From contig NZ_CP120638.1 of the NCBI RefSeq assembly GCF_029537235.1, positions 2,435,501-2,499,500 of the forward strand: a stretch of 64,000 bases of DNA, read 5' to 3'. Under the pieces are notes generated by a model, which saw nothing but the letters and a program-made list of their open reading frames with translations, was not told the DNA's origin and made no database searches. Below are positions 56,511 to 64,000 of the stretch, one piece after another. Position 1 is the first letter of the stretch. Every line of letters begins with the position of its first letter. The translations under genes were made by a program, and so were the position numbers. Source of the stretch: Rhizobium sp. 32-5/1 (GTDB taxonomy: Bacteria; Pseudomonadota; Alphaproteobacteria; Rhizobiales; Rhizobiaceae).

Positions 56511-56589
56511 GCAAACGGCAGCGGGATAGCAGTCCCGTCTGCCACTTCAGAAAATAAGCCCTGAAGGCGTCAAAAGTAAGTCCCGGCTT

Positions 56590-59301
56590 TTATGCCTCGA
56601 AGGCGCCATGGCAATGCTTGTACTTCTTGCCGGAGCCGCAGGGGCAGGCCTCGTTCCGCGATACCCTGCCCCAGCTCAACGGGTTCTGCGGATCGCGATT
56701 TTCCGGGGAAACGACCAGCTGGGCGCCGCCTTCGTTGAAATCGTCCTCGCCGGTCAGCGGATCGATGTGATGACCCTCCATCATCGGCAGCTGCGGCTGC
56801 GGCGCGTCGGCGGCCTCGCGAACCAGTTCCACACGCATCAGCTGTGCCGTCACCGCCTGGCGCAGATTGCCGAGCAGGGCCTGGAAGAGTTCGAATGCCT
56901 CGGACTTGTATTCCTGCAACGGATCACGCTGGGCATAACCGCGGAAGCCGACGACGGAGCGCAAGTGGTCGAGATTGACGATGTGTTCGCGCCACAGATG
57001 ATCGATCGTCTGCAGAACGACCGAACGCTCGACATATTGCATGATGTCTTTGCCGAAACGTTCGGCGCGATCCGCCGCTGCAGCATCGGCTGCCGCCGTC
57101 AGGCGCTCGCGGATGTCGTTTTCGTCGATGCCTTCCTCTCGCGCCCAGTCGGCGACGGGAAGATCGAGGTTCATCTGGTTGCGGACATCGTTCACGAGAC
57201 CTTCGACATCCCACTGTTCCGCATAGGCCTTTTCCGGAATGCGCTTGTTGACGATGTCGTCGATGACATCATGGCGCATGTCGGTGACGGTCTCGGTCAC
57301 ATCAGGCGCATCCATCAGTTCGATGCGCTGTTCGAAAATGACCTTGCGCTGATCGTTCAGCACGTCGTCATATTTCAGGAGGTTCTTGCGGGTATCGAAG
57401 TTGCGGGCTTCAACCTTCTTCTGTGCTCGCTCCAGGGCCTTGTTGATCCAGGGATGGACGATCGCTTCGCCTTCCTTGAGACCAAGCTTGGTCAGCATCG
57501 AATCCATGCGGTCCGAGCCGAAAATGCGCATCAGGTCGTCCTGCAGCGACAGGAAGAATTTCGAACGGCCGGGGTCGCCCTGACGGCCGGAACGGCCGCG
57601 CAGCTGGTTGTCGATGCGGCGGCTTTCGTGACGTTCCGTCGCCAGAACGTAGAGACCGCCCGCGGCCAGAGCGATGTCCTTCAGGCGCTGAACCTCGACC
57701 TTGATCGCAGCTTCCTTTTCAGTCCGCTCGGGACCGTGCTCCATATCGCCGAGTTCGGCGGCGATGCGCATTTCCAGGTTGCCGCCGAGCTGGATGTCGG
57801 TGCCGCGGCCGGCCATGTTGGTGGCGATGGTGACGGCGCCTGGCACGCCGGCCTGGCTGACGATGTAAGCTTCCTGCTCGTGATAGCGGGCATTCAGAAC
57901 CTGGAAATTCTGGAAGCCGGCCTTCTTCAGCATTTCTGCAAGAAGTTCTGACTTCTCGATCGAGGTCGTGCCAACCAGGACAGGCTGCTTGCGGTCCTGG
58001 GCTTCCTTGATCTCGGCGATGATCGCCTTGTATTTTTCTTCCGCCGTCCGGTAGACCTCGTCGTCCTCGTCCTTGCGGATGATCGGCAGGTTGGTAGGCA
58101 CTTCAAGCACTTCCAGCCCGTAGATGTTGCCGAATTCCTCGGCTTCGGTCGAAGCCGTACCGGTCATGCCACCGAGCTTCTTGTACATGCGGAAATAGTT
58201 CTGGAAGGTGACCGAGGCCAGCGTCTGGTTTTCCGGCTGGATACTGACGCCTTCCTTGGCTTCCAGCGCCTGATGCTGGCCTTCGGAATAGCGGCGGCCC
58301 GGCATCATGCGGCCGGTGAATTCGTCGATGATGACGATCTCGTCATTGCGGACGATATAGTCCTTGTCGCGCTGGAACAGCCGGTGGGCCTTCAAAGCGT
58401 TGTTGACATGGTGGACGATCGCGACGTTCTCGACGTCATAAAGCGTTTCGCCCTTGAGCAGCTTTGCCTCGCGCAACAGGTTTTCCAGCTTTTCGGTGCC
58501 GACTTCGGAGAAGTTGGCCGAGCGCTGCTTCTCATCAATCTCGTAGTCTTCCGGTTCCAGCATCGGAATGAACGCGTTGATCGTGTTGTAAAGTTCGGAG
58601 CGGTCGTCGAGCGGCCCGGAAATGATCAGCGGCGTGCGCGCTTCGTCAACCAGGATCGAATCGACTTCGTCGACGATGGCGAAGAAGTGGCCGCGCTGCA
58701 CCATCTGGGCGCGCTCATACTTCATGTTGTCACGCAGATAGTCGAAGCCGAGTTCGTTGTTCGTGGCATAGGTGATGTCGCAGGCGTAAGCCGCGCGGCG
58801 CTGGTCATCCGAGAGGCCATGGACGATCACACCTGTGGTCATGCCGAGGAAGGAGTAGATGCGGTTCATCGTCGCGCTATCGCGCGCGGCGAGATAGTCG
58901 TTGACGGTCACGACATGCACGCCCTTGCCGGCCAGTGCGTTGAGATAGACAGGCAGGGTCGCCACCAGCGTCTTGCCTTCACCGGTCTTCATTTCGGCGA
59001 TGGCGCGCTCATGCAGGATCATGCCGCCGATCAGCTGGACATCGAAGGGCCGCAGGCCCAGCGTCCGGCGCGCGGCTTCGCGGACGACCGCAAAGGCCGG
59101 TACCAAGAGATCGTCCAGCGTCTTGCCTTCGGCGAGATGCTTGCGGAACTCGACCGTCTTGGCCGCGAGCGCCTCGTCGGTCAGCGCCTTCATCTCCGGC
59201 TCGAGCGCGTTGATCGCATCGACCCGTGTCTTGTAGCCGCGAACGCGACGATCGTTCGATGAGCCGAAAATTTTGCGGGCGAGGCCGCCGAGACTGACCA
59301 T
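56590..59301 (-). CDS. secA: Preprotein translocase ATPase SecA
   Basis: 903-aa motor of the Sec export pathway. Start ATG 59301 ([18 protein letters not shown]); a longer frame to 59370 is unlike the family. Walker [15 protein letters not shown], Walker B/DEVD in [26 protein letters not shown] and [13 protein letters not shown] mark the two helicase-like motor domains. The scaffold and wing domains follow, and the C-terminal zinc motif is [15 protein letters not shown]. Divergent from the parvulin gene. Confidence 0.97.
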   Translation of the reverse strand: MVSLGGLARKIFGSSNDRRVRGYKTRVDAINALEPEMKALTDEALAAKTVEFRKHLAEGKTLDDLLVPAFAVVREAARRTLGLRPFDVQLIGGMILHERAIAEMKTGEGKTLVATLPVYLNALAGKGVHVVTVNDYLAARDSATMNRIYSFLGMTTGVIVHGLSDDQRRAAYACDITYATNNELGFDYLRDNMKYERAQMVQRGHFFAIVDEVDSILVDEARTPLIISGPLDDRSELYNTINAFIPMLEPEDYEIDEKQRSANFSEVGTEKLENLLREAKLLKGETLYDVENVAIVHHVNNALKAHRLFQRDKDYIVRNDEIVIIDEFTGRMMPGRRYSEGQHQALEAKEGVSIQPENQTLASVTFQNYFRMYKKLGGMTGTASTEAEEFGNIYGLEVLEVPTNLPIIRKDEDDEVYRTAEEKYKAIIAEIKEAQDRKQPVLVGTTSIEKSELLAEMLKKAGFQNFQVLNARYHEQEAYIVSQAGVPGAVTIATNMAGRGTDIQLGGNLEMRIAAELGDMEHGPERTEKEAAIKVEVQRLKDIALAAGGLYVLATERHESRRIDNQLRGRSGRQGDPGRSKFFLSLQDDLMRIFGSDRMDSMLTKLGLKEGEAIVHPWINKALERAQKKVEARNFDTRKNLLKYDDVLNDQRKVIFEQRIELMDAPDVTETVTDMRHDVIDDIVNKRIPEKAYAEQWDVEGLVNDVRNQMNLDLPVADWAREEGIDENDIRERLTAAADAAAADRAERFGKDIMQYVERSVVLQTIDHLWREHIVNLDHLRSVVGFRGYAQRDPLQEYKSEAFELFQALLGNLRQAVTAQLMRVELVREAADAPQPQLPMMEGHHIDPLTGEDDFNEGGAQLVVSPENRDPQNPLSWGRVSRNEACPCGSGKKYKHCHGAFEA

Positions 59302-59543
59302 GAGGAATGGTCCTTTCTTTTCTGTCGCTGGCACGTTCCAGGGCCAAGGCCACATTTCCGAGAAATGCACTGAAACGCCCGGAAACTGTTCTGGACGCGA
59401 GGTTGCGTGACAGATAAGAGGGGGTCGAATTATGTCAACGGGAGTTGAGGCGCGGCGAGGCTACAGAACGGCCACATTCTGGTGATGTGGAACGTTTTCA
59501 GCCGGCCCGATCTCCCGGTTTTAAAGCGCGAAAGGTTAGACGA

Positions 59544-60404
59544 ATGTTCAAGCACAACAAGCTGGCAGCGGTGGCGCTGGTCGCCCTGATGGCGGCTCAG
59601 GGTTCCGTGTTCGCCGCCGATGCGGCCGATCCGGTTGTCGCCAAGGTCGGCGGAAACGAGATCCGCCAGTCGGATATCGACATGGCCATCGGCGGCCTCG
59701 ATCCGCAAGTGGCCCAGCTTCCCGAAGAGCAGAAGCGCGCCGCCGCGCTGTCCGCCGTGATCGACATGCAGCTGCTTGCCGCAGACGCAAACAAGGAAGG
59801 TCTCCAGGAAAACGAGACCTTCAAGAAGCGCGTTGCCTTCCTGACCAATCGCGAACTGCACAATGCCTACTTCAAGAAACATGTCGTCGAAGGCATCAAG
59901 CCGGAAGAGGTCAAGGCACGCTACGATAAGGAAATTGCGGCGATCACCCCGCCGGAGGAGGTCAAGGCCAGCCATATTCTGGTCAAGACCGAAGATGAAG
60001 CCAAGGCCGTCATCAAGGAGCTTGATACCGGCAAGGATTTTGCGACGCTTGCCAAGGAAAAGTCCACCGACCCGAACAAGGATGGCGGCGGTGACCTCGG
60101 TTACTTCACCAAGGAGCGCATGGTTCCGGAATTCTCCGAGGCTGCTTTCGCTCTTGAAAAAGGCAAGTATACTAAGACCCCGGTCAAGACCCAGTTCGGC
60201 TATCACGTCATCCGTCTCGACGACCGCCGCACGCAGGCAGCCCCGACGCTTGAGCAGGTCGAGCCCCAGGTCAAGCAATTGGTGATGCGCGACAAGTATC
60301 TCGAGCTTCTCGCTGCAGCCAAGAAGGATGCCGGGGTCGAAATCACTGATCCGGCCCTGAAGAAAGCCTATGACGACGCCAACAAGGCGCCGGCCGCCAA
60401 CTGA
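59544..60404 (+). CDS. Periplasmic parvulin-type peptidylprolyl isomerase
   Basis: 286 aa. Signal peptide MFKHNKLAAVALVALMAAQ with cleavage near VFA-AD, so periplasmic. SurA-N-like helical segment to about residue 130, then a parvulin domain (ASHILVKTEDEAKAVIKEL; GGDLGYFTKERMVPEFSEAAF; TQFGYHVIRLDD). The ending is helical and Ala-rich. Start ATG 59544 with AAAGG upstream. It is divergent from secA, which fits a role in folding exported proteins. Confidence 0.9.
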   Translation: MFKHNKLAAVALVALMAAQGSVFAADAADPVVAKVGGNEIRQSDIDMAIGGLDPQVAQLPEEQKRAAALSAVIDMQLLAADANKEGLQENETFKKRVAFLTNRELHNAYFKKHVVEGIKPEEVKARYDKEIAAITPPEEVKASHILVKTEDEAKAVIKELDTGKDFATLAKEKSTDPNKDGGGDLGYFTKERMVPEFSEAAFALEKGKYTKTPVKTQFGYHVIRLDDRRTQAAPTLEQVEPQVKQLVMRDKYLELLAAAKKDAGVEITDPALKKAYDDANKAPAAN

Positions 60405-60413
60405 TCGACGCTG

Positions 60414-60449
60414 GAAGGGTGTCGCTGTCGTAAAGCGGTGACGCCCTTC
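60414..60449 (+). terminator. Possible terminator between the parvulin gene and argJ
   Basis: GAAGGGTGTC (60414-60423) and GACGCCCTTC (60440-60449) pair over 10 bp with one wobble, followed by TGCTTT. The loop is long and the T-run is poor. Confidence 0.4.
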
Positions 60450-60555
60450 TGCTTTAAGCGTCCGAGTTTCAACGGGTCCCGGGGATGTCAAATCTTTCGG
60501 GACCTTGTCGTAGGTCCGGCTTGCGGACCGTCGCTCTTGTTATGCAGGTTTGATC

Positions 60556-61796
60556 ATGTCCGGCACCGTCTCCCGCTTGCGCCCAAGTCCTTCGCCGAAA
60601 TGCCCGCCATCCGCGGCGTGCGCATGGCCACAGCCTCGGCGGGCATCAAGTACAAGAATCGCACCGATGTGCTGATGATGATCTTCGATGCACCGGCGTC
60701 TGTTGCGGGTGTCTTCACCCGGTCGAAATGCCCCTCGGCGCCGGTCGATTTCTGCCGCGGCAATCTGCCGGGCGGCATTGCCCGCGCCGTTGTCGTCAAT
60801 TCCGGCAATGCCAATGCCTTCACCGGCAAGAAGGGTCGCGCCGCCACGGAACTGACGGCGCAGTCGGCCGCCAAGGCCGCCGGCTGCAAGGAAACGGAGG
60901 TTTTTCTTGCATCCACCGGCGTGATCGGTGAGCCGCTCGATGCCACCAAGTTTGCCGGCGTGCTGGATGACCTGGCGGTTTCTGCGAGCGGCGATTTCTG
61001 GTTCGAGGCCGCCAAGGCGATCATGACCACCGACACATACCCCAAGGTTTCAACGCGCAGCGCGACGATCGGCGGCGTCAAGGTCACGATCAACGGTATC
61101 GCCAAGGGCGCCGGCATGATTGCGCCTGATATGGCGACCATGCTGTCCTTCGTCGTCACCGATGCGGATATCGCCCCGGCGGCGCTACAGATGCTTCTTT
61201 CCGATGGCACCGGCCCCACCTTCAATTCCGTCACCGTCGATAGCGATACATCGACATCCGATACGCTGATGCTGTTTGCGACCGGCGCTGCCGGCACCGA
61301 TGGCCAGACCAAGGTCACCGACGCGGCCGATCCGGCGCTTACCGATTTCCGCGCGGCGCTCAACGATCTGTTGCGCGATCTTGCGCTGCAGGTGGTTCGT
61401 GACGGCGAAGGCGCACGCAAGATGGTGGCCGTCACCGTCGAGGGTGCTGAAACCGATGCGGCTGCCAAGCGCATCGGCCTGTCGATTGCCAATTCACCGC
61501 TGGTCAAGACGGCTGTCGCCGGTGAAGACGCCAATTGGGGTCGCGTCGTCATGGCCGTCGGCAAATCAGGCGAAATGGCCGACCGCGACCGCCTGGCGAT
61601 CTGGTTCGGCGATATCCGGGTGGCTGTCGATGGCGAGCGCGATCCGGATTATTCCGAGGCCGCGGCGACTGCAGTGATGAAGGCGCAGGACATTGCGATC
61701 CGCGTCGAGATCGGTCTCGGCTCCGGTACTGCCACGGTCTATACCTGCGACCTCACCAAGGAATATGTCGAGATCAACGGCGACTATCGGAGCTGA
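60556..61796 (+). CDS. argJ: Bifunctional ornithine acetyltransferase / N-acetylglutamate synthase (one apparent frameshift)
   Basis: Arginine-pathway enzyme cycling the acetyl group between N-acetylornithine and glutamate. About 413 aa when corrected. Start ATG 60556 (MSGTVS), with AGG upstream. One C is missing at C3 60572-60574, restoring [19 protein letters not shown]. The self-cleaving Thr is in [17 protein letters not shown]. It is followed by GNAT and mutT genes as a probable operon. Confidence 0.93.
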
Positions 61797-61800
61797 CGCA

Positions 61801-62586
61801 TTGGAGAGACCCGATTTGATCACAAAGGCCGACCTGCCGATCGTGCGCCGTCTCGAGGCCGTCGGCTTCCGGGCCTGGCCTGCCGCGTCCGTCCATTACG
61901 ATGGCAGCTGGCTCATTCGTCTGACCGCAGGCCATCCCTCCAAGCGCCTCAATTCTCTCAATCCTCTGGATCCATCCGACTATCGCGATCTGGAAATCCG
62001 GCTGGAAAAGGCGGCCAAGCGGTTTTCGGATTACGGCTTGCCGCTAACCGTGCGCCAGTCGCCGCTGACGCCGCCGCAGATGAAAACGCTGATGGATGCG
62101 CAGGGCTGGTCCTTGCTGGGCGAAAGCATCGTCATGATGGCCGATATCGCGGCCAGCGATCTCGTCGACGGCATGGACTACCTGCCGATCCGCGACGTCG
62201 GGCGTTTCGTCGATGCGCGTATCCGGATTTGCGGCGACGACCCGCAGAGCAAGCCGGGCCTGACCGAGATCATCAATGCGATCCGTCCGGAAAGCGGGCT
62301 GTTCCTGTTCGAGGATGCGACGCTTGGGCCGACGGCCGTTTCGCTTGTCGTTCACGACAATGATCTGGCCGGCATCCTGCAGTTCGGCGTCACTGAGACG
62401 CTTCGCCGGCAGGGGATCGGCGCTTCGATCCTTGATGCCTCACTGCGCTGGGCAAGGCTGCGCGGCGCTCGCAAGGCTTGGCTGCAGGTCGAGGCTGAAA
62501 ACGACGCAGCGATCGCTCTTTATCGCAAGTTCGGTTTCAAGGACGTCTATCGCTACGTCTACCGTCGGCTGGATGCAGGATCATGA
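61801..62586 (+). CDS. GNAT-family N-acetyltransferase
   Basis: 261 aa from TTG 61801 (LERPDLITKADLPIVRRLEA), with GGAG 8 bases upstream. The C-terminal GNAT core shows AGILQFGVTETLRRQGIGASI, the acetyl-CoA-binding R/QxxGxG/A loop, followed by WLQVEAENDAAIALYRKFGF. The N-terminal half is a degenerate GNAT-like lobe. It starts 4 bases after the argJ stop and overlaps mutT by 4 bases. Substrate unknown. Confidence 0.87.
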   Translation: MERPDLITKADLPIVRRLEAVGFRAWPAASVHYDGSWLIRLTAGHPSKRLNSLNPLDPSDYRDLEIRLEKAAKRFSDYGLPLTVRQSPLTPPQMKTLMDAQGWSLLGESIVMMADIAASDLVDGMDYLPIRDVGRFVDARIRICGDDPQSKPGLTEIINAIRPESGLFLFEDATLGPTAVSLVVHDNDLAGILQFGVTETLRRQGIGASILDASLRWARLRGARKAWLQVEAENDAAIALYRKFGFKDVYRYVYRRLDAGS

Positions 62587-62999
62587 CCGAGCCGGCCGGA
62601 AAACGCATTTTGCTGGTTGCCGCCTGCGCTTTGGTGGATAGCGACGGACGTGTCCTGCTGGCGCAACGGCCCGAGGGAAAATCGCTGGCGGGTCTCTGGG
62701 AGTTTCCCGGCGGCAAGGTCGAGCCCGGCGAGACGCCGGAGGAAACGCTGATCCGGGAGCTGGACGAGGAACTTGGCATCAAGACCAAGATTGCGTGCCT
62801 TGCGCCATTGACGTTCGCCAGCCACACCTATGACGATTTCCACCTTTTGATGCCGCTTTACGTCTGCCGCCGCTATGAGGGCGTGGCCCATGGGCGGGAG
62901 GGGCAGGCCCTGAAATGGGTCCGCCCCAAGGCCTTGCGCGATTATCGGATGCCGCCCGCCGACGAACCGCTGATCCCGTTTCTGATGGACCTGCTGTAG
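62583..62999 (+). CDS. mutT: 8-oxo-dGTP diphosphatase MutT
   Basis: 138-aa Nudix hydrolase. The Nudix box is complete: GGKVEPGETPEETLIRELDEELG. It opens with KRILLVAACALVDSDGRVLL and AQRPEGKSLAGLWEFPGG, typical of MutT. Hydrolyses 8-oxo-dGTP to prevent A-to-C errors. Third gene of the argJ-GNAT-mutT unit. Confidence 0.92.
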   Translation: MTEPAGKRILLVAACALVDSDGRVLLAQRPEGKSLAGLWEFPGGKVEPGETPEETLIRELDEELGIKTKIACLAPLTFASHTYDDFHLLMPLYVCRRYEGVAHGREGQALKWVRPKALRDYRMPPADEPLIPFLMDLL

Positions 63000-63242
63000 T
63001 CTCTTCCTCAGTGCCCGAACTTTGCTGTGTGTTGTCCTTGATGGGAGGTTTCGCACCGCGAAATCGCCGTTTCGTTAATCGAACGTTTATCATCTTCCAG
63101 CAAAATCGAACGCGTAAGGATTGCCGGTGTGCGTCCGGGGCGGGGCATCCTGTTTCCGGTACCGGTTTCGAATATGCACGGAGTTCAAACGAAGTCGTCT
63201 TTCCGCTTCGGGCCGTTGCAGATGAGTTTCGAGAGGCTGACT

Positions 63243-63563
63243 ATGGTGGACGACGATTTCTGGAGAACTGTTCAGGACAAGGATCTGGTTACCAGCCAGT
63301 CCCGCCGGACCGGTGTGCTCAATCTGTCGCTGCTGTTCGGCACGGCCGTGATCGCGCTGACGCTGATCCTGACACCGATGCTCGCCTCGAAGACCGACAA
63401 TCGCGTGCTGGCCAATGCGCCGTTCGACTATGACAATATTCAGACCGGTTCGATTCCATCCGGCAATGCGACGAAGCGCTATACGGTGCGCCGCAGTGTC
63501 CTGCAGGAAATGCCCGGTGCCGTCTGCATCATCGATAGCGATGGTACCAAAAGCGGTTGCTGA
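63243..63563 (+). CDS. Small single-pass membrane protein of unknown function
   Basis: 106 aa from ATG 63243 (MVDDDFWRTVQDKDLVTSQS), with GAGG upstream; in-frame starts at 63222 and 63129 exist. One transmembrane segment, about residues 30-50 (LNLSLLFGTAVIALTLILTP), with a periplasmic tail containing two cysteines (MPGAVCIID; final KSGC). Not recognised. It lies 78 bases before the Flp pilin gene. Confidence 0.65.
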   Translation: MVDDDFWRTVQDKDLVTSQSRRTGVLNLSLLFGTAVIALTLILTPMLASKTDNRVLANAPFDYDNIQTGSIPSGNATKRYTVRRSVLQEMPGAVCIIDSDGTKSGC

Positions 63564-63640
63564 GTGCATGACACGAACCTGGGTGTGGTCGCTGCGTCCC
63601 GCGTTCTCGTTTAACGACGTTGCGAACAGGCCGGGGGCCC

Positions 63641-63814
63641 ATGAGAATTTTGATCCGCTTTCTGGCAAATGACACCGGGGCCACTGCCATCGAATATGGT
63701 CTGATCGCGGCCCTGATTTCGGTCAGCTTGATTGTCGGCCTGCAGGGCTTTTCAGACCAATTGCTGATCACTCTGACAACGATCAAGGATGCGATCGTCA
63801 ACGCAGGCACTTGA
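63641..63814 (+). CDS. Flp/Fap-family type IVb pilin
   Basis: 57 aa from ATG 63641 (MRILIRFLANDTGATAIEYG). The prepilin motif is G-ATAIEYGLI, with cleavage after Gly and Glu at +5, followed by a hydrophobic helix (IAALISVSLIVGLQGF). This is the size and layout of Flp pilins of the tad system. No cpa/tad assembly genes are in the window, so it is an orphan here. Confidence 0.88.
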   Translation: MRILIRFLANDTGATAIEYGLIAALISVSLIVGLQGFSDQLLITLTTIKDAIVNAGT

Positions 63815-63824
63815 GGACTGCGGC

Positions 63825-64000
63825 TTAATCGCCAATTTTCCGTTCCGGGACGCCCAACGCGTCCGATAGCCGGCGTTTTGCAGATCCCGGCGCCAGCGGC
63901 TTTTGTTGGCTTTCATGCGGTGCCCATCCGGAGAGGTAAATGATCGAGAAGGTGGCGCGGATGCGGCCGTCCGTATCCGAAAAGCGTTCGGCATAAATTT
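63825..64000 (-). CDS. C-terminus of a SAM-dependent methyltransferase, cut by window edge
   Basis: 58 codons including the TAA at 63825-63827, running off the window end. The frame reads YAERFSDTDGRIRATFSIIY, then SGWAPHESQQKPLAPGSAKR. I remember this conserved ending from rhizobial class I methyltransferases of the BioC-like type encoded near mutT. No catalytic part is visible here, so the assignment rests on the tail and on position. Confidence 0.6.
   Translation of the reverse strand, partial: IYAERFSDTDGRIRATFSIIYLSGWAPHESQQKPLAPGSAKRRLSDALGVPERKIGD

Larger units (their letters stand above)
56158..56589 (+). other. Intergenic region with an unrecognised small transcription unit
   Basis: About 432 bases between the minus-strand flippase start and the 3' end of minus-strand secA. 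It is not a gap: it holds a plus-strand promoter (56284-56311), a GC-rich leader with short hairpins (GGGAG/CTCCC and AGGC/GCCT), a 29-codon ORF with an excellent ribosome site, and three successive stem-loops to 56566. I do not recognise it as a named RNA family. Confidence 0.6.

Noticed and set aside
56318-56590. A known riboswitch, guanidine-II RNA or SRP RNA upstream of the small ORF
   Set aside because: One hairpin loop contains ACGG, as in guanidine-II RNAs, but the second does not, and no guanidine gene follows. The SRP RNA core GGTCAGG/GGAAGGAAGC is absent.
1-64000. Mobile elements, prophage, CRISPR arrays, rRNA or tRNA genes
   Set aside because: I found no transposase, integrase or phage structural protein, no regularly spaced short repeats, and no recognisable tRNA or rRNA sequence. 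Gene content and composition are uniformly chromosomal.

Overview
The window is chromosomal backbone DNA from an alphaproteobacterium of the Rhizobiaceae, in the Rhizobium/Sinorhizobium/Agrobacterium group. The diagnostic content is a cyclic beta-1,2-glucan exporter (ndvA), a LuxR-type regulator of the ExpR type lying between ndvA and pyruvate carboxylase (pyc), the phaR/phaA/phaB polyhydroxybutyrate genes, an MgpS-type helicase, and overall high GC with rhizobial codon use. From memory, several of these neighbours (ndvA-expR-pyc; phaAB-helicase) occur in the same neighbourhood in Sinorhizobium meliloti. I see no prophage, insertion sequence, CRISPR array, rRNA or tRNA.

Layout. 1-6.4 kb: ndvA (cut by the window edge), expR, pyc. 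6.4-11.5 kb: a cystine-like amino-acid ABC transporter on the minus strand, then a DeoR regulator, VOC-fold protein and MFS transporter. 11.6-16 kb: ispG and ispA (isoprenoids), mtgA, a GST, rpmF, a small membrane protein. 16.4-19.3 kb: the PHB genes with divergent phaR. 19.25-20.1 kb: a long noncoding stretch unusually dense in GANTC sites. 20.1-25.2 kb: helicase, S4 RNA-binding protein, fdxA, carD. 25.3-36 kb: typA, dcp, transporters, argG, a PAS-GGDEF protein, rlmN. 36.4-40.7 kb: small cell-envelope, sigma-factor and RNA/protein-modifying genes. 40-44 kb: tesA with divergent ybbA-ybbP. 44-46.5 kb: LacI regulator plus glycerate kinase. 46.5-51.6 kb: a TetR-controlled RND efflux operon. 51.8-56.2 kb: an acyl-CoA synthetase, then a GNAT/flippase pair. 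56.3-56.6 kb: an unrecognised small transcription unit with a 29-codon ORF. 56.6-63 kb: secA, a parvulin isomerase, and argJ-GNAT-mutT. The window ends with a small membrane protein, an orphan Flp pilin and the tail of a methyltransferase.

Data quality matters here. Seventeen apparent single-base frameshifts break thirteen genes, including pyc, typA and argJ. Fifteen are one-base losses, nearly all in short homopolymers. Two are one-base gains where a GATTC (GANTC) site is expected. Restoring one base per site gives full-length family members in every case, so I treat them as sequencing errors and annotate intact genes.

Most of the window is ordinary core genome. The two places that deserve real attention are the GANTC-dense region upstream of the helicase and the small promoter/sORF/stem-loop unit between the flippase gene and secA.
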